Source of the DNA: Nevskia sp. | Lineage (GTDB): Bacteria > Pseudomonadota > Gammaproteobacteria > Nevskiales > Nevskiaceae | NCBI GenBank assembly: GCA_021732745.1 | Contig: JAKFUK010000002.1 | Coordinates: forward strand, 806,001 to 870,000 | Direction of reading: 5' to 3' | DNA: 64,000 nt | Part shown: one piece after another, positions 1 to 8,019 of the stretch | How the letters are laid out: each line of letters begins with the position of its first letter | How positions within the stretch are numbered: the first letter of the stretch is position 1 | The notes under the pieces: generated by a model | What the model was told of the DNA's origin: nothing | Database searches by the model: none | What the model saw: the letters and a program-made list of their open reading frames with translations, nothing else | Translations under genes and position numbers: made by a program

Positions 1-17
1 CTGGCGGACTCGATCCT

Positions 18-76
18 GCGCTAAAACCTGAACGAAGCACGACACGAAGCGCCAGCAACTTGAAGAATTGTTAGAC
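18..76 (-). mobile_element. attC-like integron recombination site
   Basis: Read on the minus strand this begins with GTCTAAC (76-70), a perfect RYYYAAC core, followed by AATTC-TTCAAG, closely matching the left half of classical attC sites. Its 59-base length also fits that class. The far core (GTTTTAGCGC, 27-18) is degenerate. The TAA stop codon of the neighbouring minus-strand ORF lies inside GTCTAAC, which is typical of integron gene cassettes. No integrase gene is in the window. Confidence 0.5.
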
Positions 77-565
77 CGCGCCCTTCCGAATGACGTCGAG
101 TGTCAAGCCGTAAAACGATTCAGTTTTGACTTCATCGTTCCAGACCTCCTCGAAAGGGTGACGCTTCAGATACCACATCATCCCGCGACACCACGATCTC
201 CAGACGTGCCGATGAATGTAACCTTCTTGGTAAAAGAGAAACTCCTCGGCGCACAGATTGAAGTAATCAACAATAAGGCTGCGCTGCTCTTGAGTTATCT
301 CCACGCCTTGGATCGCCATCTCAGCAAGAGGCCCATTGAGTTCGTCGTAGCGAGCGTTGAACTGCGTGAACAACTGATGGAATAACTGGGTTTCTGCAAG
401 CTTCTGCTGTTGGACGAAATAGCAAAAGCCCAAGGTGCCAGCGATGCTCGAGCCGACCAAGCCCACGCTGTCGTTACCGCCAAAAAAGAATGCTGCGGTC
501 GCGAGCAGTCCGCCGACCAGAAGTGCGATCCACCAGTAATGCCTGAAGATGAAGTGTCGATTCAT
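71..565 (-). CDS. Hypothetical two-TM membrane protein, probable integron cassette gene
   Basis: This 164-residue protein has two hydrophobic segments near the N-terminus (about residues 10-30 and 34-52). A hydrophilic, aromatic-rich C-terminal part follows, with a helical stretch about residues 52-85 and several Trp, Tyr and Cys residues. I do not assign a family with confidence; the layout resembles DUF4760-type small membrane proteins. The stop codon sits inside the attC-like core at 70-76, so the gene is best read as the body of a mobile cassette of unknown function. The start is an ATG only 12 bases after the stop of the upstream GMC oxidoreductase gene. Base use is less GC-biased than in the neighbours. 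Function unknown. Confidence 0.7.
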   Translation of the reverse strand: MNRHFIFRHYWWIALLVGGLLATAAFFFGGNDSVGLVGSSIAGTLGFCYFVQQQKLAETQLFHQLFTQFNARYDELNGPLAEMAIQGVEITQEQRSLIVDYFNLCAEEFLFYQEGYIHRHVWRSWCRGMMWYLKRHPFEEVWNDEVKTESFYGLTLDVIRKGAV

Positions 566-577
566 TGCTTGTGCGAT

Positions 578-2203
578 TTAAGAACGCTTCAAATGCCCCG
601 CCAGCCGCACCGCCATCGCCACAATCGTCAAGGTCGGATTGGCGTGGCTCGACGTCGGAAACACCGCGCTGCTGGCGATGAACAGATTCGGGCGTTCGAA
701 AACCGCGCAGTGGCCGTCGACCACGCCATCGGCCGCCGTCGCGGCCATGCGCGCGGTGCCGATGTGATGGCCGCCGAGTGGCACGCAGTGGGCCATGCGC
801 TGGCGCAGTGCGGCGTCGTCGAATTCCAGACGCGCCGCTGATCCGGCGCTGACCGTTTCCCGCAGCAGGCGGAAAGCGCGGCAGGCGGCGTCGATGTCGG
901 CTTCCGGCAGCTGCCATTCGACCTTCACGCGCGGCACGCCGTGAGTGTCGTGGCTGTCGGGGATCAGGCTGATGCGGCTGTCGGCGTTCGGGGTCTGCTC
1001 GCAGTTGAATTCCAGCGGGTAGCTGCCGTCGGCATTGGCGACCAGGGTGTACGGCAGCTTGCGCTCGGCGAGGAAGCGCTTGAACACCATGTCGTACACG
1101 AACTTGATCAGCGACGGCAGGCCGAACAGCACGTTGCGGATGTGCTGCCAGCGCGTGCCGGCGAAAGTGACGTTGGCGTTGTGCTGGAGGATCGTCTGGT
1201 ATTCCTTGATGAGGATGGATTTCGCCAGGAAAATCATCGACATGACGCTGGAGCCGTGGCGGGCATCCGAGTAGTCCGGGAAATGCAGGCGGAACGCGGT
1301 GTTGAGCAGGCGATGCTGGCGCTGCGCCTCGGCGGTGAACAGCAGCTTGCGGCGGCAGTAGACGCCTTCATGGGTGCGCTCGAAAGCGAACTGGGTGGCA
1401 GCGCCATTCGGGATCAGGCGGCCGAAGGTGTTCTCGAAATGGCACTGGTACCAGCGGCCGACGTGGTCGCTCTGGTTGCCGATGTTGGACGCCAGCAGCA
1501 GCCGCGCGACTTCGATGCCGCCGGTGGCGAGCACGAAGCGGGCGGCCTCAATGTCGCGCCTGGTGCCGCTGGCATCGACCACCGTGATCGAGGCGATCGC
1601 CGCCTGATCGGCCGTGCTGTTCAGGGCGACACAGCGCGCGTCGGTCACCACCGTGACGTTTTTTGATCCGATCAGGCGTTCGCGGTAACGGCTGCCGAAG
1701 TTCGTCGGCAGGCTGTAGCGCTCGATGATGTCGGTCTGCACCACGCCCCGGCCATCGAAGCCGGCAATGGTTTCCGGGGCTTTCGCGATCGACTCACGCG
1801 CCGTGAAGGCAAACGCTCCGGCATCGCAGTATTCAAGCGCTTTCGGATAGTGCTGGGCGACCTCGTCATGACTGATCGGCCAGCCGCTGCCCGGAATGTG
1901 CTCGCGCGGCTCGAAGTCGATCGGGTCGTAGGGCACGCAGCGCCCGCCCCAGATGCTGGTGGTGCCGCCGAGGCCGATGCGGCGGTACTGGGTTGGATCG
2001 GCATGCGGCGGATTCGCGACACCGGCATAGGTGTCGGTCAGGCGGCCATCCTGCTTTTCGCCGCCGGCTTCGAGCAGCCAGACGTTCAGGCCGCTGCCGT
2101 CGAGTTCGCAGGCCAGGGTGATGCCGGCTGCACCGGCGCCGACGATGACGACATCAGGACTCGCGCCGGCAAGGCTGGCGAGCTGGGAACCGGGGATCAG
2201 CAT
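578..2203 (-). CDS. GMC family FAD-dependent oxidoreductase
   Basis: This 541-residue flavoenzyme oxidises an alcohol or sugar-type substrate that cannot be named from sequence. The N-terminal Rossmann motif VVIVGAGAAGITLACEL (about residues 18-34) and the acidic LLEAGG that follows bind FAD. The segment GLGGTTSIWGGRC (about residues 95-107) corresponds to the family's flavin-contacting signature. The C-terminal GMC domain carries GGHHIGTARM and SHANPTLTIVAMA, which supply the active-site His/Asn and close the FAD site. No signal peptide or haem motif is visible, so a soluble enzyme is likely. It stands alone between the pst operon and a cassette-like ORF. Family assignment is firm; substrate is not. 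Confidence 0.9.
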   Translation of the reverse strand: MLIPGSQLASLAGASPDVVIVGAGAAGITLACELDGSGLNVWLLEAGGEKQDGRLTDTYAGVANPPHADPTQYRRIGLGGTTSIWGGRCVPYDPIDFEPREHIPGSGWPISHDEVAQHYPKALEYCDAGAFAFTARESIAKAPETIAGFDGRGVVQTDIIERYSLPTNFGSRYRERLIGSKNVTVVTDARCVALNSTADQAAIASITVVDASGTRRDIEAARFVLATGGIEVARLLLASNIGNQSDHVGRWYQCHFENTFGRLIPNGAATQFAFERTHEGVYCRRKLLFTAEAQRQHRLLNTAFRLHFPDYSDARHGSSVMSMIFLAKSILIKEYQTILQHNANVTFAGTRWQHIRNVLFGLPSLIKFVYDMVFKRFLAERKLPYTLVANADGSYPLEFNCEQTPNADSRISLIPDSHDTHGVPRVKVEWQLPEADIDAACRAFRLLRETVSAGSAARLEFDDAALRQRMAHCVPLGGHHIGTARMAATAADGVVDGHCAVFERPNLFIASSAVFPTSSHANPTLTIVAMAVRLAGHLKRS

Positions 2204-2280
2204 GCGAATGCGAGGTGGCTGCGAGGACGGGTTTCAGTGTCGCATGCAGCTTGCCAGCGGAATTGCGTCGCATAAGCGAT

Positions 2281-2366
2281 TCTCACGCGGAGAACGCGGA
2301 GACCGCAGAGAAAAGCCTTTCCTCGCTTTTGCCTTTCTCTGCGATCTCTGCGTTCTCTGCGTGAGA
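2281..2366. repeat. Long inverted repeat of the CGCAGAGAACGC family
   Basis: Arms 2281-2311 and 2336-2366 are reverse complements at 28 of 31 positions, separated by 24 bases. Single-arm relatives occur at 34586-34615 and 47635-47656. It lies between the pstB 3' end and the GMC oxidoreductase start. It could fold as a transcript-end hairpin but has no U-tract. Confidence 0.8.
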
Positions 2367-2381
2367 CCAGGCTTTGCGCTT

Positions 2382-3218
2382 TTAGCCGAACCGCCCGGTG
2401 ATGTAATCCTCGGTCTTCGGCTGCTTGGGCTTGGTGAAGACCTGGCTGGTTTCGCCGAATTCGATCAGCTCGCCCAGATACATGAACGCCGTGAAATCGG
2501 CGACTCTGGCGGCCTGCTGCATGTTGTGGGTGACGATGCAGATCGTGTAGTCGCTCTTGAGCTGGTAGATCAGCTCTTCGACCTTGGCGGTGGCGATCGG
2601 ATCCAGTGCCGAGGTCGGCTCATCCAGCAGCAGCACGTCCGGGCGCACGGCGATCGAGCGGGCGATGCACAGGCGCTGCTGCTGGCCGCCCGAAAGCCCC
2701 AGGCCGCTCTGGTTGAGCTTGTCCTTCACTTCGTCCCACAGCGCACCGCGCTTGAGCGCGGTTTCGACACGATCGTCGAGCTCGGACTTCGGAACTCGCT
2801 CGTACAAGCGGATGCCGAAAGCAATGTTGTCGTAGATCGACATCGGGAACGGGGTCGGCTTCTGAAACACCATGCCGACCCGGGCGCGAAGCAGGTTCAG
2901 GTCCTGCTTCGGATCCAGCAGGTTCTTGTTTTCAAAAAGGATTTCACCCTCGGCCCGCTGCTTGGGGTACAGGTCGTACATGCGGTTGAAGATGCGCAGC
3001 AAGGTCGACTTGCCGCAGCCGCTGGGGCCGATCAGGGCGGTGACCTTCTTGTCGTAGATCGGCATGGTGATGCCTTTCAGCGCCAGGAAATCACCGTAGT
3101 AGAAGCGCACGTCGCGCACCGAGATCTTTTCGGTCAGGGCAGCGCGATTGGCCATCGGGTCGCGCGGTTGCATATGGGGCCGCTGGGTGCTGACGGACGG
3201 CGGGGCGCTTTCATTCAT
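2382..3218 (-). CDS. pstB: Phosphate ABC transporter ATP-binding protein PstB
   Basis: PstB is the ATPase that powers phosphate import through PstA/PstC at the inner membrane. It shows the Walker A motif GPSGCGKST, the Q-loop region [11 protein letters not shown], the signature [14 protein letters not shown], Walker [14 protein letters not shown] and the switch histidine in VTHNMQQA. I chose the ATG at 3218, giving 278 residues, because it lies just after the pstA stop and removes a residue stretch that overlaps pstA. The first 28 or so residues are a polar extension before the ABC domain. It is last in pstSCAB; phoU, which often follows pstB, is absent here. The operon is probably induced by low phosphate through the Pho boxes upstream of pstS. 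Confidence 0.97.
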   Translation of the reverse strand: MNESAPPSVSTQRPHMQPRDPMANRAALTEKISVRDVRFYYGDFLALKGITMPIYDKKVTALIGPSGCGKSTLLRIFNRMYDLYPKQRAEGEILFENKNLLDPKQDLNLLRARVGMVFQKPTPFPMSIYDNIAFGIRLYERVPKSELDDRVETALKRGALWDEVKDKLNQSGLGLSGGQQQRLCIARSIAVRPDVLLLDEPTSALDPIATAKVEELIYQLKSDYTICIVTHNMQQAARVADFTAFMYLGELIEFGETSQVFTKPKQPKTEDYITGRFG

Positions 3219-3229
3219 GGCAGGCGTTT

Positions 3230-4087
3230 TCAGTCTTTCTTCAGGCGAGACGACGACAGGGCGCGCGCCACGATGTTCAGCACCAGTACCGTGACCGTGA
3301 TCAGCAGCGCCGCCGTCCAGGCCAGTTGCTGCCACTCAGGATACGGACTCAATGCGAACTGGAAGATGACGACCGGCAGGTTCGCCATCGGGGCGTTCAT
3401 GTCGGTGGACATGAACTGGTTGTTGAGCGCGGTGAACAGCAGCGGCGCAGTTTCGCCGGTCACCCGCGCCACTGCCAGCAGCACGCCGGTGACCATGCCG
3501 GCCTTGGCAGCGCGGTAGCAGACGCGGGAAATCACCATCCAGCGCGGCGAACCCAGTGCCGAAGCCGCTTCGCGCAGGCCATCCGGCACCAGCAGCAGCA
3601 TGTCTTCGGTGGTGCGTACCACCACCGGCAGCACCAGCAGCGCCAGCGCACAACCGCCGGCCCAGGCCGAGAAGTGGCCCATGGTGACCACCATCACTTC
3701 GTAGACGAACAGGCCGATGACGATCGACGGTGCCGACAGCAGGATGTCGTTGATGAACCGGATCACCGTGGCCAGCCGCGAATTGCGGCCGTATTCGGCC
3801 ATCCAGGTGCCGGCGAGGATGCCCAGCGGCGTGCCGAGCGCGGTGCCCAGCACGGTCATCATCACCGAGCCGTAGATGGCGTTGAGCAGGCCACCGGCGG
3901 CACCGGGCGGCGGGGTGGATTCGGTGAACACGGCCAGATTCAGCCCGCCGACACCGCGCCAGAACAGGGTGAAAAGGATCAGGCCGAGGATCGCCATGCC
4001 GGTGATCGCGGCGAACCAGGAGCCGATCATCAACAGGCTGCTGACCCGGCGGCGACGGTTGTAGCGGCCCATGTCGAGGTTCTGCAT
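3230..4087 (-). CDS. pstA: Phosphate ABC transporter permease PstA
   Basis: PstA is one of the two inner-membrane subunits forming the phosphate channel. The 285-residue protein has about six hydrophobic helices. It carries the permease coupling loop in the form [28 protein letters not shown] (read as two overlapping motifs, [17 protein letters not shown] then [11 protein letters not shown]), characteristic of PstA. The start at 4087 was preferred over an upstream in-frame start that would overlap pstC. It leaves only four bases after the pstC stop, so the two are very likely cotranscribed and translationally linked. Length matches family members (about 280-300). Nothing unusual is visible. 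Confidence 0.96.
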   Translation of the reverse strand: MQNLDMGRYNRRRRVSSLLMIGSWFAAITGMAILGLILFTLFWRGVGGLNLAVFTESTPPPGAAGGLLNAIYGSVMMTVLGTALGTPLGILAGTWMAEYGRNSRLATVIRFINDILLSAPSIVIGLFVYEVMVVTMGHFSAWAGGCALALLVLPVVVRTTEDMLLLVPDGLREAASALGSPRWMVISRVCYRAAKAGMVTGVLLAVARVTGETAPLLFTALNNQFMSTDMNAPMANLPVVIFQFALSPYPEWQQLAWTAALLITVTVLVLNIVARALSSSRLKKD

Positions 4088-4091
4088 GGGC

Positions 4092-5084
4092 CTATCTCCC
4101 CGCCTTCCGCTGCAAGCGCAGCAGCATGAAACGGGCAATCGCCAGCACCGTGAAGGTGATCAGGAACAGCAGCAGGCCCAGCGAAATCAGGCTGGATGTG
4201 TAGAGCTCGGTCTCGGCTTCGGTGAATTCGTTGGCGATCGACGCCGAAATGGTGGTGCCGGGTGCCAGCAGCGAGCCGGAAATGCGGTGGGCATTGCCGA
4301 TCACGAAGGTGACCGCCATGGTTTCACCGAGTGCGCGCCCCAGGCCCAGCATGATGCCGCCGATCACACCCGTGGAAGTGAATGGCAGCACCACCTGGCG
4401 CACCACTTCCCAGGTCGTGCAACCGAGGGCGTAGGCGCTTTCTTTCAGGGTTGGCGGGACAGTCTCAAAAACGTCGCGGGTCACCGAAGTGATGTACGGC
4501 AGCACCATGATCGACAGGATGATGCCGGCCGTGAAGATGCCGATGCCGTAAGGCGGGCCGGCGAACAGGCCGCCGAGCAGCGGCACACCGGCGAAGGTCG
4601 AGATCATCACCGGCTGGACGTGGGCCTGAAGAAACGGTGCCAGCACGAACAGGCCCCAGATGCCGTAGATGATCGAGGGAATGCCGGCCAGCAGCTCGAT
4701 GGCCGTGGAAATCGAGCGCTTCAGGCGCGGCGGGCAGAGTTCGGTGAGGAAAATCGCGATGCCGATGGAGATCGGAATGCCGATCAGCATGGCGATCAGC
4801 GAGGTCAGCAGGGTGCCGTAGATCGGCGCCAGCGCACCGAATTCCTCGGACACCGGGTTCCATTTTTCGGTGGTGAGGAAGCCGGGGCCGAAGGTCGACA
4901 GGCTCAGCCAGGAGCCTTCGATCAGGGTCACGATGACGCCGCCGAGCAGCAGCAGCACGGTGATCGCGGCCGAGCGGGTGCCGTGCTTCAGCACCGCATC
5001 CCAGAGGGTGTGACGACGCAGCGCGGACGCGGTGATCGAATTCGCGGGGGCTGCTGACGAAGCCACAGAGGCGACCTGGTTCAC
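4092..5084 (-). CDS. pstC: Phosphate ABC transporter permease PstC
   Basis: PstC pairs with PstA to form the membrane channel for phosphate. The 330-residue protein has a first membrane helix at about residues 35-60, a periplasmic loop containing [18 protein letters not shown] (typical of PstC), and five further helices. The cytoplasmic coupling loop is [20 protein letters not shown]. The N-terminal 25 or so residues are Ala/Ser-rich and probably cytoplasmic. The gene is 75 bases from the upstream pstS stop and directly precedes pstA, in the usual order pstS-pstC-pstA-pstB. Confidence 0.97.
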   Translation of the reverse strand: MNQVASVASSAAPANSITASALRRHTLWDAVLKHGTRSAAITVLLLLGGVIVTLIEGSWLSLSTFGPGFLTTEKWNPVSEEFGALAPIYGTLLTSLIAMLIGIPISIGIAIFLTELCPPRLKRSISTAIELLAGIPSIIYGIWGLFVLAPFLQAHVQPVMISTFAGVPLLGGLFAGPPYGIGIFTAGIILSIMVLPYITSVTRDVFETVPPTLKESAYALGCTTWEVVRQVVLPFTSTGVIGGIMLGLGRALGETMAVTFVIGNAHRISGSLLAPGTTISASIANEFTEAETELYTSSLISLGLLLFLITFTVLAIARFMLLRLQRKAGR

Positions 5085-5159
5085 GGAAGGTTCCGGGGCA
5101 GACTTTACACAAAGCGGGGCGGCAGGTTCAGGCCTGCCGCCCCGGCTGCAAGGACAAGC

Positions 5160-6239
5160 TCAGCGGTACAGCGGCTGGCCTGCGGAATCCGTAAGACTTG
5201 TCTTCCAGAGCTGGCGCACCAGCGCGGTCACGGCGTCGGGCATCGGCACGTAATCCAGCGCCACGGCTTCCGCCGAACCCTTGGTATAGGCCCAGTCGAA
5301 GAACTTGATCGCCGAGGCCAGGTTTTCCGGCTGGGCCGGCTGCTTGTGGAAGAACACGAACACCGCGCCGGTAATCGGCCAGCTGGCATCGCCGACGGCA
5401 TCGGTCAGCACCAGATTCATGCCCGGGGCGGCGGCCCAGTCGGCATTGGCAGCGGCGGCCTGGAACGATTCGATGCCCGGTTCAACGGCCTTGCCGGCCT
5501 GGTTGATCATCCGCACATGCGACATGGCGTTCTGCTTGGCGTAGGCGTATTCGACATAGCCGATCGAGGCGGCGGTCTGCTTGACCACGCCGGCCACACC
5601 TTCATTGCCCTTGGCACCGATGCCGGCCGGCCATTCGACGGCTGAATTGGCACCGACGCGGGTCTTCCAGCTCGGTTCGACCTTGGACAGGTAGTCGGTG
5701 AACAGGAACGTGGTGCCCGAGCCATCGGAACGATGGACGATGGCGATATCGGCCGCCGGCAGCGTGGCTTCCGGGTTCAGCGCCTTGATCGCGGCGTCAT
5801 CCCACTTCTTGATGTCGCCGACGAAGATCGCGGCCAGGGTCTTGCCGTCGAGCACGAGCTGGCCGGGCGTGATGCCTTCCAGGTTCACCACCGGAATCAC
5901 GCCGCCGATGATGGCCGGGAACTGGATCAGGCCGGCTTCGTTCAGTTCATCGACGCTGAGCGGCTTGTCCGAGGCACCGAAAGTCACGGTCTTCGACTTG
6001 ATCTGCTTGATGCCGCCGCCGGAGCCGATCGACTGGTAGTTGAGGCCAGTGCCGGTCTCCTTCTTGTAGGTATCGGCCCACTTGGAGGCGATCGGGTAGA
6101 AGAAGGTCGAACCGGCGCCGGAGATGTCCTTGTCGCCCGCAGCGACTTCGGTCGCGCTCGGCGTCGACTTCGAGCAGGCGGCAAGCGCGAGCAGGCTGGC
6201 GATCAGGCTGGGCAGCAGGGCTGCACGGGGGAATCTCAA
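5160..6239 (-). CDS. pstS: Phosphate-binding lipoprotein PstS
   Basis: PstS is the high-affinity phosphate-binding component that delivers phosphate to PstCA. The signal sequence ends in a lipobox (LALAAC, Cys about residue 22), so this copy should be membrane-anchored. Mature motifs include GAGSTFFYPIASKW at the start of the first lobe, GSGGGIKQI, and HRSDGSGTTFLFTDYLS, the classical phosphate-contacting Ser/Asp/Gly segment. Length (359) is normal. The start codon is TTG, preceded by GGAG with suitable spacing. Two Pho boxes lie 139-258 bases upstream in the same orientation, which predicts PhoB-dependent induction at low phosphate. It is the first gene of the pst operon. Confidence 0.96.
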   Translation of the reverse strand: MRFPRAALLPSLIASLLALAACSKSTPSATEVAAGDKDISGAGSTFFYPIASKWADTYKKETGTGLNYQSIGSGGGIKQIKSKTVTFGASDKPLSVDELNEAGLIQFPAIIGGVIPVVNLEGITPGQLVLDGKTLAAIFVGDIKKWDDAAIKALNPEATLPAADIAIVHRSDGSGTTFLFTDYLSKVEPSWKTRVGANSAVEWPAGIGAKGNEGVAGVVKQTAASIGYVEYAYAKQNAMSHVRMINQAGKAVEPGIESFQAAAANADWAAAPGMNLVLTDAVGDASWPITGAVFVFFHKQPAQPENLASAIKFFDWAYTKGSAEAVALDYVPMPDAVTALVRQLWKTSLTDSAGQPLYR

Positions 6240-6377
6240 GGGGTATCTCCGAAAAATGAGGAATGTGCGGCCTTGTGTCGCCGGTGTCGGCGACGGAGCG
6301 GTCCGCGATCAGGCTGAAATCCGGCTCAGGTCAGCGGGTTTCGCAGTTGCGACACCAGCAAAGTCTTTCGCGCTTTC

Positions 6378-6395
6378 ATGACAGAAACATGACAG
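6378..6395 (-). promoter_or_regulatory. Pho box 1 (PhoB binding site) upstream of pstS
   Basis: On the minus strand this reads CTGTCATGTTTCTGTCAT: two perfect CTGTCAT half-sites with an 11-base period, matching the established PhoB consensus. It lies 139 bases upstream of the pstS start and points towards it. Confidence 0.9.
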
Positions 6396-6479
6396 CGCCC
6401 GGAAAACCCGGTCTGGTCACCGTTTCAACGACAGGAGCCGCCGGCAGACGCTGCGAATCCCGGGTCATCGACTGCCATC

Positions 6480-6497
6480 ATGACAGTTCGATGACAG
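6480..6497 (-). promoter_or_regulatory. Pho box 2 (PhoB binding site) upstream of pstS
   Basis: On the minus strand this reads CTGTCATCGAACTGTCAT: again two perfect CTGTCAT half-sites spaced by four bases. It lies about 100 bases upstream of box 1, and only about 20 bases after the end of the HMG-CoA synthase gene. It may be a distal PhoB site or mark a second start of transcription for pstSCAB. Confidence 0.85.
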
Positions 6498-6517
6498 CAA
6501 GCTGCTGCCGGGGCGAG

Positions 6518-7987
6518 TCAAATCGGCAGGGCGTAATAGGCAATCCCGTAGTCCTGCAGCGGTCCGCTGCGGCGCTCGCCGATGCGCTCGATGCGGATGC
6601 CGGTACAGGCCAGCGCCAGATCCGGCGCCGGGCGGCCTTCGTGCAGCGCGGCGTACTGCGGCTGGCTCAGCGCCACCGCGCCATCGAGCGCTGCCGCCAG
6701 ATGAATGCGCTTCGCAGCGCCCTGCCAGCCCGGTACCACGCGCGCCGGAATCGCTTCCGAGGCATCGCCGCTGCCGTAGCCGATCAACAGGATTTCCCGG
6801 CCGGCCAGATCGCGGCCGCTGTTCGCCGCTTCTTCCAGCCCCGCCGCCAGCCAGCCCGGGAGTGCTGCCGAATACAGGTTGCCCATCGCCATCATCGGCT
6901 TGGCACCGAGGCGCATCTTGTCGTCGACCACCGACTTGTAGGTCGGCGTTTCGCGAAACGCCTTCATCAAAGCGGCGGTCAGCGGATAGGGTTCAGCGAC
7001 GCTGCCGTCGAAATCCGGCTCGAAGGCGCGGGTGGTCACGGTGGCCATTTCGGCGGCCAGTGCGGTCGGATCGACACCGGCGCGCGCACAGTAGTCGTTC
7101 AGCTCGTCGGCACCGAGGGCACCATCGGCACCGAGCGCGAACAGGTAGCCCATCGCCCAGGCCGTGACCGGCATCTTGTGATACGGCCGGTGCATGAACA
7201 CCGCTTCCAGTTCGCGGAAGTAGCGGCCGCGGGCGCCGCCGTGCTTGGTCAGCAGTTGCTCGAGCGCGGCCATGGTTTCGTCGACATAGCAGGCGGTCGA
7301 ATACTTGCCGTTGAACACCGGGAAGTCGCTCAGACGGCCGCTGACGCTGGTGGTCTGGCCGGCATAGCGCTGGAACGGCTTGCGGAAATCCAGACCCCGG
7401 AAGGTGGAGGCACTGCCGGCGTTGCGCAGGTCGAGCGCGACGATCTTCGGATCGCGTTCCAGCAGCATGGCCACGGCACCGGCGCCCTGGGTAGGCTCGC
7501 CGGACGAGCCGCGCTCGTATTCGGCGATGTCGGCCGCGACCACGATCGCCTGGCGGTCGTAGCCGTCGTGCGACAGGTAACGGATCGCACCCTTGATGCC
7601 GTAAATGCCGGCCAGGCAGGCCTGCTTGAATTCCGGCACTTCGCAGTCGCGGGCGATGCGCGGACGGCCTTTCGCGGCCAGGGCGCGGTCGACGAGACCG
7701 CGCACGATCACCGCTCCGGTGGCGTTGTCGACGCTCGATTCGGTGCCTAGCGCCAGATAGCCGATCTTGGTCGGATCGACTGCGTTGCGCTCGATCAGCG
7801 CCAGCACGCTGTTGGCGGCCATGGTGTAGACGTCTTCCTCGACACCCGGCACGCGGAAGCTTTCGCCGATCACCGCGCGAGTCTTGTCCCAGCTATTGCC
7901 GGTCCAGTCGCACCATTCGCGCAGATCCACGCGATACGGCGGCACATAGGCCGCGAAGGCACTGATGCCGAATTCTGCCTTGCTCAT
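6518..7987 (-). CDS. mvaS: Hydroxymethylglutaryl-CoA synthase (mevalonate pathway)
   Basis: The enzyme condenses acetoacetyl-CoA with acetyl-CoA to HMG-CoA, the first committed mevalonate step. The thiolase-fold protein shows a general-base region LGTESSVDNATGA, the catalytic Cys in EFKQACLAGIYG, the VVAADIAEYERGSSGEPTQG loop with GAGAVAML, and the catalytic His in FMHRPYHKMP. At 489 residues it is longer than the compact bacterial MvaS (about 390). Its motifs also differ from the Gram-positive type, so it belongs to a divergent branch. It is the last gene of the mevalonate operon, 32 bases after the glycosyltransferase gene. Operon context makes the function convincing although motif identity is moderate. 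Confidence 0.88.
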   Translation of the reverse strand: MSKAEFGISAFAAYVPPYRVDLREWCDWTGNSWDKTRAVIGESFRVPGVEEDVYTMAANSVLALIERNAVDPTKIGYLALGTESSVDNATGAVIVRGLVDRALAAKGRPRIARDCEVPEFKQACLAGIYGIKGAIRYLSHDGYDRQAIVVAADIAEYERGSSGEPTQGAGAVAMLLERDPKIVALDLRNAGSASTFRGLDFRKPFQRYAGQTTSVSGRLSDFPVFNGKYSTACYVDETMAALEQLLTKHGGARGRYFRELEAVFMHRPYHKMPVTAWAMGYLFALGADGALGADELNDYCARAGVDPTALAAEMATVTTRAFEPDFDGSVAEPYPLTAALMKAFRETPTYKSVVDDKMRLGAKPMMAMGNLYSAALPGWLAAGLEEAANSGRDLAGREILLIGYGSGDASEAIPARVVPGWQGAAKRIHLAAALDGAVALSQPQYAALHEGRPAPDLALACTGIRIERIGERRSGPLQDYGIAYYALPI

Positions 7988-8019
7988 GTCTTTTCTCTCG
8001 TATTAACGACGTACGTCAG

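Noticed and set aside
68..385. 105-residue plus-strand ORF overlapping the left-edge cassette gene
   Set aside because: It begins inside the attC-like core and runs antisense to a protein with clear membrane helices; no family features.
4071..5057. Long plus-strand ORF antisense to pstC
   Set aside because: Gln/Arg/His-rich translation typical of GC-biased antisense frames; pstC on the other strand is certain.
6263..7750. 495-residue plus-strand ORF over HMG-CoA synthase and the Pho boxes
   Set aside because: Antisense artefact of high GC; low-complexity composition and no motif.
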